A stretch of DNA of 16,301 nt from Caldisericales bacterium (GCA_015485995.1 WFSP01000085.1:1-16301), one strand, 5' to 3'. Positions 1 to 7,419 are shown, numbered from the stretch's first letter. A program made the numbers and translations. The notes: a model not told the origin generated them from the sequence alone.

Positions 1-117
1 AAACTAAAGGAGAGGAAACAGAATGATAAACTAAAATCTCTATCTTCAAATATTCCAAATAATACTCCTATGAAAAAGAATGATTTCGTATATAATTTTA
101 GTGAGGCAACTAAATGA
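1..117 (+). CDS. 3' end of an unidentified reading frame, possibly IS21-type transposition gene
   Basis: Frame 1 is open from the window edge to a TGA at 115-117, giving 38 codons that end in NFSEATK. The piece is hydrophilic and rich in Lys, Asn and Ser, with no motif that I can assign. Its last codons lie inside the first copy of a direct repeat (81-110) that resembles the multiple terminal repeats of IS21-family elements. In those elements istB, the last gene, ends near the right terminus, so I infer this is the tail of an IS21-type gene. The start is outside the window. It could equally be the tail of an unrelated host gene or a chance open frame. Confidence 0.35.
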   Translation, partial: KLKERKQNDKLKSLSSNIPNNTPMKKNDFVYNFSEATK

Positions 118-148
118 TATTTCGTATAGAAAATTAAATGAGGCAACA
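81..148 (+). repeat. Imperfect direct repeat, probable right end of an IS21-like element
   Basis: Two copies, at 81-110 and 115-147, share the pattern TGAT(AT)TTCGTATA, about 10 A/T-rich bases, then TGAGGCAAC, with a start-to-start offset of 34 bases. The second copy ends ...GGCAACA at 148, so on the other strand the element would begin TGTTGCC. Repeated terminal blocks and TG...CA ends are known for the IS21 family. The other end, target duplication and transposase are not in the window, so the family assignment is inference. Confidence 0.4.
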
Positions 149-238
149 CGCCTTGTAAATTTTTATTGCTCATAATTTGTATATTTAATAAAAGAATTTT
201 GTCAAACTAAAATTTTTAAGCAGTTTTATCGTGCCCAT

Positions 239-266
239 TTGTAAAATTGCGAAAATTTTCTATAAT
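239..266 (+). promoter_or_regulatory. Promoter of the thr operon
   Basis: A -35-like TTGTAA at 239-244, a 16-base spacer and a perfect -10 TATAAT at 261-266. The predicted transcription start, about 7 bases downstream of the -10, falls at 273-275. That is only 2 to 4 bases before the ATG at 277, so the message would be leaderless or nearly so. No ribosome binding site is visible before that ATG. Between the IS-like end (148) and this promoter I see no riboswitch, T-box or attenuator. Confidence 0.6.
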
Positions 267-276
267 CAAACTTAAT

Positions 277-1557
277 ATGAAAAGAATACTGAAATGCGTT
301 AGGTGTGGAAAAGAATATCCCGTGGATATTCCACGCTACCGTTGTGATTGTGGGGGGCTGCTTGACGTAAAGATTGAAAAGGAAAAGAGTGATGATTTTT
401 CCAGCTTAAAGGAGGTATGGAAAAAAAGAAAAAGCAGCAGTAAGCCTGCAGACGAAAGTGGTGTGTGGAGATTCAGAGAGTTAGTTTTTAATTTTGATGA
501 AAAAGATATCATAACATTCCCCGAAGGAAAGACAAACCTTTACAAATTACCGGATAATATCCTTGATGTTGCTGCACTATTTGCAAAACATGAAGGGGAA
601 AATCCAACGGGCTCTTTCAAAGACAGGGGAATGACTATTGGCATTTCATTTGCAAAAAAACTCGGGTATAAAATGGTGATTTGTGCCTCTACGGGCAATA
701 CGTCTGCGTCGCTTGCTGCATATGCTGCTCGTGCTGGTTTGAAAGCAGTGGTGTTTATTCCTGATGGGAAAATTGCATTTGGAAAACTTTCCCAGGCATT
801 GGCCTATGGTGCAAAAACCCTTCAAATACAAGGTGATTTTGACGATGCAATGAGTGCAGTGCAGGAAATTGCTTCAAAACACAGGATATATTTACTTAAC
901 TCTCTCAACCCTATACGTCTTGAAGGCCAGAAAACAATTATGATTCATACGCTCGAACAACTTAATTGGAATATACCCGATTGGTTTGTGCTTCCAGGTG
1001 GGAATTTGGGTAATACCACTGCGTTTGGCAAAGCACTGATGGAGTTGAAGGAACTCGGTATAATTGATAAAGTGCCACGCCTTGCTGTGATACAGGCGGA
1101 AAATGCAAATCCATTTTATCTTGCTTATAAGAGTGGTTTTGAGAAATTTGAGACTGTAAAAACAGAAACAGTTGCAACTGCGATACGCATAGGAAACCCC
1201 GTAAACTACGAAAAGGCAAAAAGAAGCATAGGGTTTACAAACGGGGTTGTCGAGCAGGTAAGCGACGAAGAGATTATGCTTGCAAAGGCACGGCTTGATA
1301 GGATGGGCATTGGATGCGAGCCTGCATCAGCTGCGTCACTTGCAGGTGCGAAAAAGCTTAGAGAAAAGGGTATTATAAAGCGAAGCGATACGGTTGTTAT
1401 TTTACTTACAGGTAATTTGCTTAAGGATCCTGGTGCAACAACGGATTTCCATCTGGGCAATATGCATATTGGCGACGGTTTACGTAATGCGCCTGAAAAA
1501 ATTGAAAATAGCCAGAAGGAAATAGAAGAAAAGATAAAAAAAATTTTAGGGGAGTGA
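277..1557 (+). CDS. thrC: Threonine synthase
   Basis: PLP-dependent lyase converting O-phospho-L-homoserine to L-threonine and phosphate in the cytoplasm, the last step of threonine synthesis. The protein is 426 residues. It opens with a zinc-ribbon-like segment (C7-x2-C10 and C23-x-C25), as seen in several archaeal and deep-branching bacterial threonine synthases. The PLP lysine is K115 in NPTGSFKDRGM, and a Gly-rich phosphate-binding stretch (STGNTSASLAAYAARAG) and LPGGNLGN are visible downstream. I chose ATG 277 over the in-frame TTG at 247: the protein then starts directly at the zinc ribbon, and the -10 box at 261-266 lies inside the longer version. First gene of the operon; the next start is 4 bases beyond its TGA, with a GGGGAG ribosome binding site overlapping the end. 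Confidence 0.95.
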   Translation: MKRILKCVRCGKEYPVDIPRYRCDCGGLLDVKIEKEKSDDFSSLKEVWKKRKSSSKPADESGVWRFRELVFNFDEKDIITFPEGKTNLYKLPDNILDVAALFAKHEGENPTGSFKDRGMTIGISFAKKLGYKMVICASTGNTSASLAAYAARAGLKAVVFIPDGKIAFGKLSQALAYGAKTLQIQGDFDDAMSAVQEIASKHRIYLLNSLNPIRLEGQKTIMIHTLEQLNWNIPDWFVLPGGNLGNTTAFGKALMELKELGIIDKVPRLAVIQAENANPFYLAYKSGFEKFETVKTETVATAIRIGNPVNYEKAKRSIGFTNGVVEQVSDEEIMLAKARLDRMGIGCEPASAASLAGAKKLREKGIIKRSDTVVILLTGNLLKDPGATTDFHLGNMHIGDGLRNAPEKIENSQKEIEEKIKKILGE

Positions 1558-1561
1558 AGCT

Positions 1562-3964
1562 ATGGTTGTAATGAAGTTTGGGGGAACCTCTGTAGGTAGT
1601 GCCGAGGCAATAAGAAGGGTTGGAAAAATTGTTAAGGAAAATAATGAAACAAAAGTTGTTGTTGTGTCTGCATTGAGTGGTACGACAGATGCACTCACAC
1701 AGTTAGCAAAGTACGCAGAAAAAGGAAACAAACGTTACAGAGATATCTTTACTGCAATACGGGAAAGATACAGGGATGTGTGCAATGATTTATTTGGAGA
1801 AACCTTACCAGAAACGGAAGAACTTTTGGATTTTTTACTTAACATTTTAGAGAGTGTTAAAGTGCTGGCAGAAGTCACGCCGAGGGCGTTGGATACAATT
1901 CAATCCTTTGGAGAGAGAATGAGCACAAGAATTGTAAGTAAGTATTTGAACAAAATTGGTGTAAAGTCTGTACTTGTGGATGCCACCAGTTTTATTATTA
2001 CAAACGATAATTTTGGTAATGCTACTCCTCTGTACGATATCTCGCGCAGAAAGGCGCAGAATCTATTTGCAAGACTATTCAAAAATGGTGCTGTTCCTGT
2101 TGTAACAGGATTTATTGGAAGCACAACGGAGGGTGCTATTACCACTCTCGGACGTGGAGGCAGTGACTTTACAGCAACAATTGCAGGAAATTTGCTTGAT
2201 TCAAGAGAAGTGTGGATATGGACGGATGTAAATGGTGTGATGACTGCAGATCCGAAGATTGTAAAGAATACTTCTTCCATAGATGAAATTTCCTACAATG
2301 AAGTGGCTGAACTTTCATACTACGGTGCAAAAGTACTTCATCCTCGAGCGCTATTGCCTGCAATGAGCAAAAAAATTCCTATAAGAATTCTCAATACGTT
2401 CCAACCAGAGTTTAAAGGCACATTAATTACAGAAAAGATAAAAGAAGAAGGGAATATAAAATCCGTCACGATGATTGATCACATTTCTCTCGTCAATGTA
2501 AAAGGAAAAGGCATGCTTGGTGTCCCGGGAATAGTTGCTCGCTTATTCAGATGTGCATATGAGGCAGGAAGTAATATACTGATGATTTCCCAGGCATCTT
2601 CCGAACAGAACATCAGTTTTGCTGTAAACGAGGAGAGTATAAAACCACTCTTAAAAATACTCAAGGAAGAATTTGGGAAAGAGCTTTCCGAAAAAGCCAT
2701 TGAAGAAATTTTGTACAGGGAAGATGTTGCACTCGTTTCTGTAGTTGGTCCAAGTATTGCGGATACCCCTGGCACTTCTGGAAAAATATTTTCTGCGTTA
2801 GGAAACAACGGAATCAATGTGATTGCAATTGCTCAGGGATCCTCTGCATATAATCTTTCGTTTATAGTAAAGAAGAGAAAGGCAGAAAAAGCAATACAGG
2901 CAATTCACACGAAGCTGGGGCTGGGTAGAAATCAGGAAAAGGGAAGTAAAATTGTAAACATATTTCAGTTTGGTACAGGAAAAGTGGGAAAGGCATTAGC
3001 TGAGATTATCTTAAACGAAAGGGATGCGATAGAGAGAGAAACAAACGTAAAGCTCCATTATATTGGTGCGGCAAGGAGTAATTGTTTTGTCATTTCAGAC
3101 AAAACTGAGGAATTTCTAAGAAAGAAGCAATTTGATTTTCTGGAAAAAGGAAAAGTTCCTTTAAAAAGACTTTCTTCACTTCCTATAAATACTGTTGTTG
3201 TGGATGTTACGAATTCTGACAAACTCACAAACGACTTAATTAAACTATTGGAAAAAGGGATTAATGTGGTGACGTCAAACAAAAAGAATCTTACAAAGGA
3301 TTATAAGATGTTTAAGCTATTTACAAACAATAAGGGCAAATCTCTCTTTGAAACAACTGTAGGTGCTGCACTGCCAGTTATTAAAACAATAAAGCAACTC
3401 ATTGCAACCGGAGATACGATTAAAAAAGTTGTTTTATTGCCCAGCGGCTCCCTGTCATTCATATTTGGTATGATGAACAGGGGGAAGAGTTTTTCTAAAG
3501 CACTGCAAATTGCTATGGAGAAAGGATACACTGAGCCAAATCCGATGGATGATTTAAAAGGGAATGATATTCTGAGAAAAACAGTGATCATTGCGCGCCT
3601 CATCGGTGAACAAATTGGTAAAGAGGATGTTGTATTTGAAGAATTTGTTAAATCTAACGATCTGAAAACGTTCAAAGAAAAAGAGCTTAAGAATTTCTCT
3701 GATAATTTAAAGACACTTTTACAGAAAGGCATTGTATATCCTGTTGCTGAAATCGACAGTGTAAAGCATACGGCAAGGATTGATATTAGAGCACTTCCCA
3801 GAGATTCCGAATGGGTATACCTTAATCCCGGAGATAACCTATTTTTTATATATACAAAGTGGTATGGCAATCAACCAATTACGATAAAAGGTATTGGTGC
3901 AGGCCCTGAAATTACAGCAGCAGGCGTGCTATCTGACATTATCCGCATAGGGAGGGAGTTATGA
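1562..3964 (+). CDS. thrA: Bifunctional aspartokinase / homoserine dehydrogenase
   Basis: An 800-residue fusion catalysing the first step (aspartate to aspartyl phosphate) and third step (aspartate semialdehyde to homoserine) of the aspartate pathway. The N-terminal kinase begins with the signature MKFGGTSVGS (K5) and has GRGGSDFTA near 198-205 and TDVNGVMTADP near 221-231. Two ACT domains follow (about 308-357 and 388-437), the usual site of feedback inhibition by threonine. The homoserine dehydrogenase begins near 465 with the NAD(P)-binding GTGKVG (471-476). It keeps the catalytic region DDLKGNDILRK, which matches the SGMDVARK region of E. coli ThrA. Length and domain order match ThrA/MetL proteins. 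The ATGA junction at 3961-3964 overlaps it with asd, implying translational coupling. Confidence 0.95.
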   Translation: MVVMKFGGTSVGSAEAIRRVGKIVKENNETKVVVVSALSGTTDALTQLAKYAEKGNKRYRDIFTAIRERYRDVCNDLFGETLPETEELLDFLLNILESVKVLAEVTPRALDTIQSFGERMSTRIVSKYLNKIGVKSVLVDATSFIITNDNFGNATPLYDISRRKAQNLFARLFKNGAVPVVTGFIGSTTEGAITTLGRGGSDFTATIAGNLLDSREVWIWTDVNGVMTADPKIVKNTSSIDEISYNEVAELSYYGAKVLHPRALLPAMSKKIPIRILNTFQPEFKGTLITEKIKEEGNIKSVTMIDHISLVNVKGKGMLGVPGIVARLFRCAYEAGSNILMISQASSEQNISFAVNEESIKPLLKILKEEFGKELSEKAIEEILYREDVALVSVVGPSIADTPGTSGKIFSALGNNGINVIAIAQGSSAYNLSFIVKKRKAEKAIQAIHTKLGLGRNQEKGSKIVNIFQFGTGKVGKALAEIILNERDAIERETNVKLHYIGAARSNCFVISDKTEEFLRKKQFDFLEKGKVPLKRLSSLPINTVVVDVTNSDKLTNDLIKLLEKGINVVTSNKKNLTKDYKMFKLFTNNKGKSLFETTVGAALPVIKTIKQLIATGDTIKKVVLLPSGSLSFIFGMMNRGKSFSKALQIAMEKGYTEPNPMDDLKGNDILRKTVIIARLIGEQIGKEDVVFEEFVKSNDLKTFKEKELKNFSDNLKTLLQKGIVYPVAEIDSVKHTARIDIRALPRDSEWVYLNPGDNLFFIYTKWYGNQPITIKGIGAGPEITAAGVLSDIIRIGREL

Positions 3965-4992
3965 TAGAAGTTTCAATACTTGGTGCGACTGGAATGGTGG
4001 GGCAAAGGTTCGTGCAGCTTCTTGCAAATCACCCTTTTTTTAAGATTATCGCACTGTTTGCCTCTGAGAAGAGAAAAGGTAAAAAATACAGTGAAACGGT
4101 AGAATGGCTCCTCTCGGGTGAGGTTCCAAAAAGTGTGCGGAGCATCAGGATAAATTCAATCGGTGAAAGTATCCCTACAAAAATTGTTTTCTCTGCACTT
4201 CCTTCGGATTTTGCTAAAAGTATTGAAGCTGAACTTGCGGAAAAAGGGCATTACGTTTTTAGCAACGCAAGTGCCCACAGATATGATGAATTTGTTCCTA
4301 TTCTGGTGCCTGAAGTAAACTATTCGCATTTTGAATCTGTAAAATATCAGGGGACTAAAGGTTTTATAATAACAAACCCTAATTGCTCTACTGCAGGTAT
4401 TGTAATGCCGCTTAAAGCAATTCAGGATACGTTCGGGTTGGAAAAAGTGCTCGTTTTTACGATGCAAGCGCTTTCCGGTGCTGGTTTTCCGGGCGTTCCC
4501 TCACTTGGAATTTATGATAATGTCATTCCTCATATAGAAAATGAAGAAGATAAAATAAGGATAGAGAGCAAAAAAATACTGGGCAAATTTGATGGTAAAT
4601 TTGAAAATACCAATTTTGCTGTTGAAGCGCGCTGCAGCAGAGTTCCTGTTCGAGACGGGCACACAGAGGTTTTGTTTGTTGAAACAAAAGAAAAAACTAA
4701 CATCGAAGAATTTAGAAACGCACTGAAAAATTTCTCTGCGCTTCCCCAGAAATTGAAACTTCCCACTGCACCTACTCCCCCCATTATAGTAAAAGATGAT
4801 AAATTCAGGCCTCAGCCGATTCTTGACAAACTCAGCGGAAAAGGAATGGCTGTTACTGTGGGAAATATAAGAAAAGCGAATATTTTTGACTTTACGTTTA
4901 CTGTGCTTTCTCATAATACGATTCGCGGTGCCGCAGGGGGAAGCGTGTTAAATGCAGAGCTTCTTATAAAAAATGGAGAGTTGGATGTATAA
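3961..4992 (+). CDS. asd: Aspartate-semialdehyde dehydrogenase, archaeal/fungal type
   Basis: Reduces aspartyl phosphate to aspartate semialdehyde with NADPH, the step between the two activities of the upstream fusion protein. The 343-residue protein has the Rossmann motif GATGMVG (8-14), the catalytic cysteine C142 in NPNCSTAG and the acid/base histidine H234 in RDGHTE. The segment SGAGFPGVPSLGIYDNVIP and the following acidic stretch match the archaeal and fungal branch of the family rather than the E. coli type. The start overlaps the thrA stop by 4 bases, and the stop overlaps or nearly touches the next gene. Identification is firm; the subfamily assignment rests on motif resemblance read by eye. 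Confidence 0.94.
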   Translation: MIEVSILGATGMVGQRFVQLLANHPFFKIIALFASEKRKGKKYSETVEWLLSGEVPKSVRSIRINSIGESIPTKIVFSALPSDFAKSIEAELAEKGHYVFSNASAHRYDEFVPILVPEVNYSHFESVKYQGTKGFIITNPNCSTAGIVMPLKAIQDTFGLEKVLVFTMQALSGAGFPGVPSLGIYDNVIPHIENEEDKIRIESKKILGKFDGKFENTNFAVEARCSRVPVRDGHTEVLFVETKEKTNIEEFRNALKNFSALPQKLKLPTAPTPPIIVKDDKFRPQPILDKLSGKGMAVTVGNIRKANIFDFTFTVLSHNTIRGAAGGSVLNAELLIKNGELDV

Positions 4993-6034
4993 AAGAGGTA
5001 AGCTTACCGATATCTTTGGTGATTTCATCATTTTCAGGGAGCTAAATCCTGTGAATAAGAATTTACCTCAGTTTGAAAGGGTCAAAAAGGCGCTTTCCCT
5101 GGAAAAACTTCCCAGAAAGAAGGACAAAGATTATGTAAAAGTACTTTCCTATATTTTTTCATTTGTCGGAGATTATAAAAAAATTTTCTATATAGGCGAT
5201 ACTCTTATGAGCGATTTGAGCGTTATAAATAGTTTCTCCCGCTATACTGAGTTCGAAACATTTGGAATTATAACAAGAGAAGGGGAATTGAACGGCTTTG
5301 AAGACAGAGGGAATTTCGTATTAAACGGTAAATGGAAAAATCTGCAAAACGTATTTTCCTTCTGTGAAAAAAACCATTTTACAATAAGTGAAGATACCGT
5401 TTTCATAATAGATATCGACAAAACCGCAATTGGTGCACGCGGAAGAAACGATAAAGCAATTGATAGAGCACGTATGGACGCGATTAAGGCACTTGCAGGA
5501 GAGATTTTCGGAGAAGTAAACAAGGAAGAGTTCTCTATGATTTACGATGTGGTGAATAAAAAGGATTTTTTTTACATAACCGAAGACAATCAGGATATCG
5601 TGTCAATTGTAAGTTTTCTTGTTTATGACGGGGCACTTTCTCTTGAACAACTTGGAAGCGGTGAGTTTGAAAATACAATTTCACTTCTTTCATCTGTCAA
5701 ACCTGACAATACAAAACTTGAAAAGTATGTTCAAACTGTGTTGGTAAATGTAGAAAAAGGGAATCCCACGGCATTCCCTGAATTTAGAAAAAAGGAATTT
5801 GAAAAAACAATTTTGCGCACGGATTTTCTTGCTGATGAAACATTGCCCTCCAAATTGCTATCCGAAGAAATTTTGATTACAGGAGAAGTATATGACCTTG
5901 CGCTGATTGCAAAGGAAAAAGGCGCTTTTGTTTTTGGTGTATCTGATAAGCCTGCACTTTCCACGATGCCTCAAAACAGTGATGTTTTTCCTCCTGTGTA
6001 TGAAAAAGTGATGAAAATTTATTCGGAGGGATAG
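4985..6034 (+). CDS. HAD-like protein with permuted motif order, function unknown
   Basis: I do not recognise a named family. Numbered from ATG 4985 the protein is 349 residues. Three segments look like haloacid-dehalogenase motifs. GDTLMSD (71-77) resembles motif IV, DIDKT (143-147) is motif I with the nucleophile and acid Asp pair, and FVFGVSDKP (315-323) resembles the motif II context hhhT/S-x-K-P. In ordinary HAD enzymes the order is I, II, III, IV; here the IV-like segment comes first, as in a circular permutation or a fusion of two partial domains. I chose ATG 4985 because GGAGAG lies 4 bases before it; the in-frame ATG at 4973 has no ribosome binding site. It overlaps asd by 8 bases and is followed at once by alaX. 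A phosphatase or phosphotransferase role is inference. Confidence 0.8.
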   Translation: MYKRGKLTDIFGDFIIFRELNPVNKNLPQFERVKKALSLEKLPRKKDKDYVKVLSYIFSFVGDYKKIFYIGDTLMSDLSVINSFSRYTEFETFGIITREGELNGFEDRGNFVLNGKWKNLQNVFSFCEKNHFTISEDTVFIIDIDKTAIGARGRNDKAIDRARMDAIKALAGEIFGEVNKEEFSMIYDVVNKKDFFYITEDNQDIVSIVSFLVYDGALSLEQLGSGEFENTISLLSSVKPDNTKLEKYVQTVLVNVEKGNPTAFPEFRKKEFEKTILRTDFLADETLPSKLLSEEILITGEVYDLALIAKEKGAFVFGVSDKPALSTMPQNSDVFPPVYEKVMKIYSEG

Positions 6035-6035
6035 A

Positions 6036-6608
6036 GTGAAAGATATTTGTTTTAGTAGTGAGATAATTGAAAAAGGAAACGGTGAAAAAGGTGCGTTTGT
6101 AATTTTAAAAGGAAACCCTTTTTATCCTGACGGTAAAGGCGGACAGATTGGTGATAGAGGTATAATTTCGGGAGCAAATGTGTTATCCAGTGAAGAGAAA
6201 GGCGGAAAAGTATTGATTTACGTTGATAAGTTTCCTGAAAACAAAACTGTTTCCTGCAGAATAGACGGGGAAAGACGTCATACAATATCTGCTCTTCATA
6301 CCGCACAGCACATTTTGTCGGCCGTGTTGGAAGACAGATTCAATGTAAAAACAGTTGCCTTTCATATGAGTGAGGATTCCTGCACAATTGATGTTTCTCC
6401 TTCCGTTATTTCTCAAAGCATGCTGGAAAAGGCGGAAAATATGGCAAATGAAATTGTTTTTAGTAATCTGCCTGTTAAAAGGTATTTTGCGGAAGAGGAC
6501 GATATATCAAGCCTTAACCTTCGCAGCAAGCATAAAGTTAGTGGCAAAATACGCATTGTAGAAATTCCGGGGGGTGGATTCTTCTATGTGTGGAGGAACG
6601 CATGTTGA
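6036..6608 (+). CDS. alaX: Alanyl-tRNA editing protein (AlaX), N-terminal part before a frameshift
   Basis: AlaX proteins hydrolyse Ser or Gly mischarged onto tRNA-Ala and are stand-alone relatives of the AlaRS editing domain. This part has FYPDGKGGQIGDRG (29-42), equivalent to the FYPxGGGQxxDxG motif, and the first zinc-binding pair H88-T-A-Q-H92 in the HxxxH motif. It starts at GTG 6036 after a GGAGGG site, one base beyond the preceding TAG. Residues to about G179 align with the family; the remaining residues (ending WRNAC) are out of frame. The second zinc motif continues in the +1 frame at 6574. Alone it would lack half of its zinc site and be inactive. Deleting one G of the run at 6569-6574 restores a 382-residue protein. 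Confidence 0.85.
   Translation: MKDICFSSEIIEKGNGEKGAFVILKGNPFYPDGKGGQIGDRGIISGANVLSSEEKGGKVLIYVDKFPENKTVSCRIDGERRHTISALHTAQHILSAVLEDRFNVKTVAFHMSEDSCTIDVSPSVISQSMLEKAENMANEIVFSNLPVKRYFAEEDDISSLNLRSKHKVSGKIRIVEIPGGGFFYVWRNAC
6569..6574 (+). other. Frameshift site in alaX: run of six G
   Basis: Five instead of six G residues here would join the two parts as ...VEIPG-V-DSSMCGGTHV..., which reads straight through the AlaRS/AlaX family pattern (a hydrophobic strand, a short loop, then CxGTH). The shift is therefore placed within a few codons. It could be a sequencing or assembly error, a true mutation, or slippage; the sequence alone does not decide. Confidence 0.85.
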
Positions 6609-7185
6609 TTTTACGGGTGAAATAGGAATGATAAAAATCGTTAAAACGGAAAAGATTAAAAAGCAATTTCTCAGGATTTATTTTACTGCGGAAAAGCGTA
6701 CGCTTGCCGAATTTCAGAAATTGCTTTCTTTAGTAAATTCTGTTTCCGGAACCCTCACCTGTGGCGCAGACGAACTCCCTTCAAAAATAAACAAAATGCT
6801 TTCGGAAGTAAAGACGTTAAAAAAGGAAAACAAAGTTTTAAAAATTTCGTTCCTTAAGAATGTTGCATCCGAGCTTTTTCGCGCTGAGGATGCTTTTGTG
6901 TTACAGGAAGTTAACATTGCAAAAGGTGATTTTATGACTCTTCTTGCAATGCTCTCACGCGAAAAAACAGACAAAATGTTTCTTATTTATTCGAATAAAG
7001 AACATATTTTAGGTATTTCAAAAGGCACTGAAAATAGCATAAATTTACAGTTAGCTTTTTCCGGGTTGTTCAAAACTTCCGGTGCAAAAGGTGTTATTAA
7101 ACCTACTTTTCTTTTCGAAGAGTTTTCTGCCCCTGAGAATTTTAAAAACGCACTTCAATTAATCAAAACCCAATCTTTAAAATAA
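6574..7185 (+). CDS. alaX: Alanyl-tRNA editing protein (AlaX), C-terminal part after the frameshift
   Basis: Continuation of the upstream alaX gene. It begins with the second zinc motif, C-G-G-T-H (residues 6-10 counted from 6574), followed by VDFTGEIGMIKIVK, typical of the end of the editing domain. A charged segment near 70-85 (about LPSKINKMLSEVKTLKKENK) is likely helical or coiled coil. The rest resembles the DHHA1/C-Ala region of long AlaX proteins, with a Gly/Ala-rich stretch (FKTSGAKGVIKP) near the end. No credible ribosome binding site precedes GTG 6574, so this is very unlikely to be an independent gene. The joined length of about 382 residues suits the AlaX-L type. It is the last gene of the thr operon before a 220-base gap. 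Confidence 0.82.
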   Translation: MDSSMCGGTHVDFTGEIGMIKIVKTEKIKKQFLRIYFTAEKRTLAEFQKLLSLVNSVSGTLTCGADELPSKINKMLSEVKTLKKENKVLKISFLKNVASELFRAEDAFVLQEVNIAKGDFMTLLAMLSREKTDKMFLIYSNKEHILGISKGTENSINLQLAFSGLFKTSGAKGVIKPTFLFEEFSAPENFKNALQLIKTQSLK

Positions 7186-7206
7186 GATTCTGTCGTTTCT
7201 CCAATG

Positions 7207-7234
7207 CCCTGCAAAGGCAGGGGCAAAATTGCCC
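7207..7234 (+). terminator. Two overlapping hairpins downstream of alaX, possible weak terminator
   Basis: CCCTGC (7207-7212), loop AAAG and GCAGGG (7217-7222) form a perfect 6-bp stem. GGGCA (7221-7225), loop AAAT and TGCCC (7230-7234) form a second 5-bp stem, or 6 bp with a tighter loop. They share two G residues, so they compete. No clear T-run follows (TTATAG, with a T-rich stretch only after 7252), so intrinsic termination is doubtful; an RNA processing or pausing element is another reading. Confidence 0.3.
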
Positions 7235-7252
7235 TTATAGCCTCCTGAATGA

Positions 7253-7281
7253 TTTTAATTTTTTAATAAATGATTTATACT
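7253..7281 (+). promoter_or_regulatory. Probable promoter upstream of the small ORF and galU
   Basis: A good -10 TATACT at 7276-7281 with a weak -35-like TTTTAA at 7253-7258 (17-base spacer). The predicted start, about 7 bases after the -10, coincides with the ATG at 7288. This is the only convincing -10 that I see between alaX and galU, so it probably drives galU-galE. Confidence 0.4.
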
Positions 7282-7287
7282 TTTTTT

Positions 7288-7419
7288 ATGAGGAAAAGAC
7301 GAACATCTAAAAAGCTTAAGGTAAAAGCAGTAAACAAAAAGTTTTTGGCACGTTCTAATGTTTTATCGATTGATATTTTACTAGATTTTTACAACGGGGG
7401 TACGAATGAAAAAGATTAG
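7288..7419 (+). CDS. Possible 43-residue leaderless small ORF overlapping galU
   Basis: ATG 7288 opens a 43-codon frame that starts MRKRRTSKKLKVKAVNKK, strongly basic, and ends DFYNGGTNEKD. Its TAG at 7417-7419 lies 11 bases inside galU in another frame. No ribosome binding site precedes it, but a -10 box ends 6 bases upstream, so it could be translated from a leaderless message and couple to galU. I recognise no family. The stretch VLSIDILLDFYNG faintly recalls the start of AdoMet decarboxylase, which is too little to name it. It may also be noncoding leader. Confidence 0.3.
   Translation: MRKRRTSKKLKVKAVNKKFLARSNVLSIDILLDFYNGGTNEKD

Noticed and set aside
81..147. CRISPR array
   Set aside because: Only two imperfect copies with no spacer between them and no cas genes; it fits an insertion-sequence end better.
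118..238. T-box, riboswitch or attenuator upstream of thrC
   Set aside because: No T-box motif, no stable hairpin and no threonine-rich leader peptide are visible, and the promoter lies too close to the start codon to leave room for one.
247..276. TTG 247 as the start of threonine synthase
   Set aside because: It would place the -10 box inside the gene and add 10 residues ahead of the zinc ribbon, and it has no ribosome binding site. ATG 277 is simpler.
3301..3870. Minus-strand frame of 189 codons inside thrA
   Set aside because: Antisense to the well-conserved homoserine dehydrogenase domain; no family resemblance.
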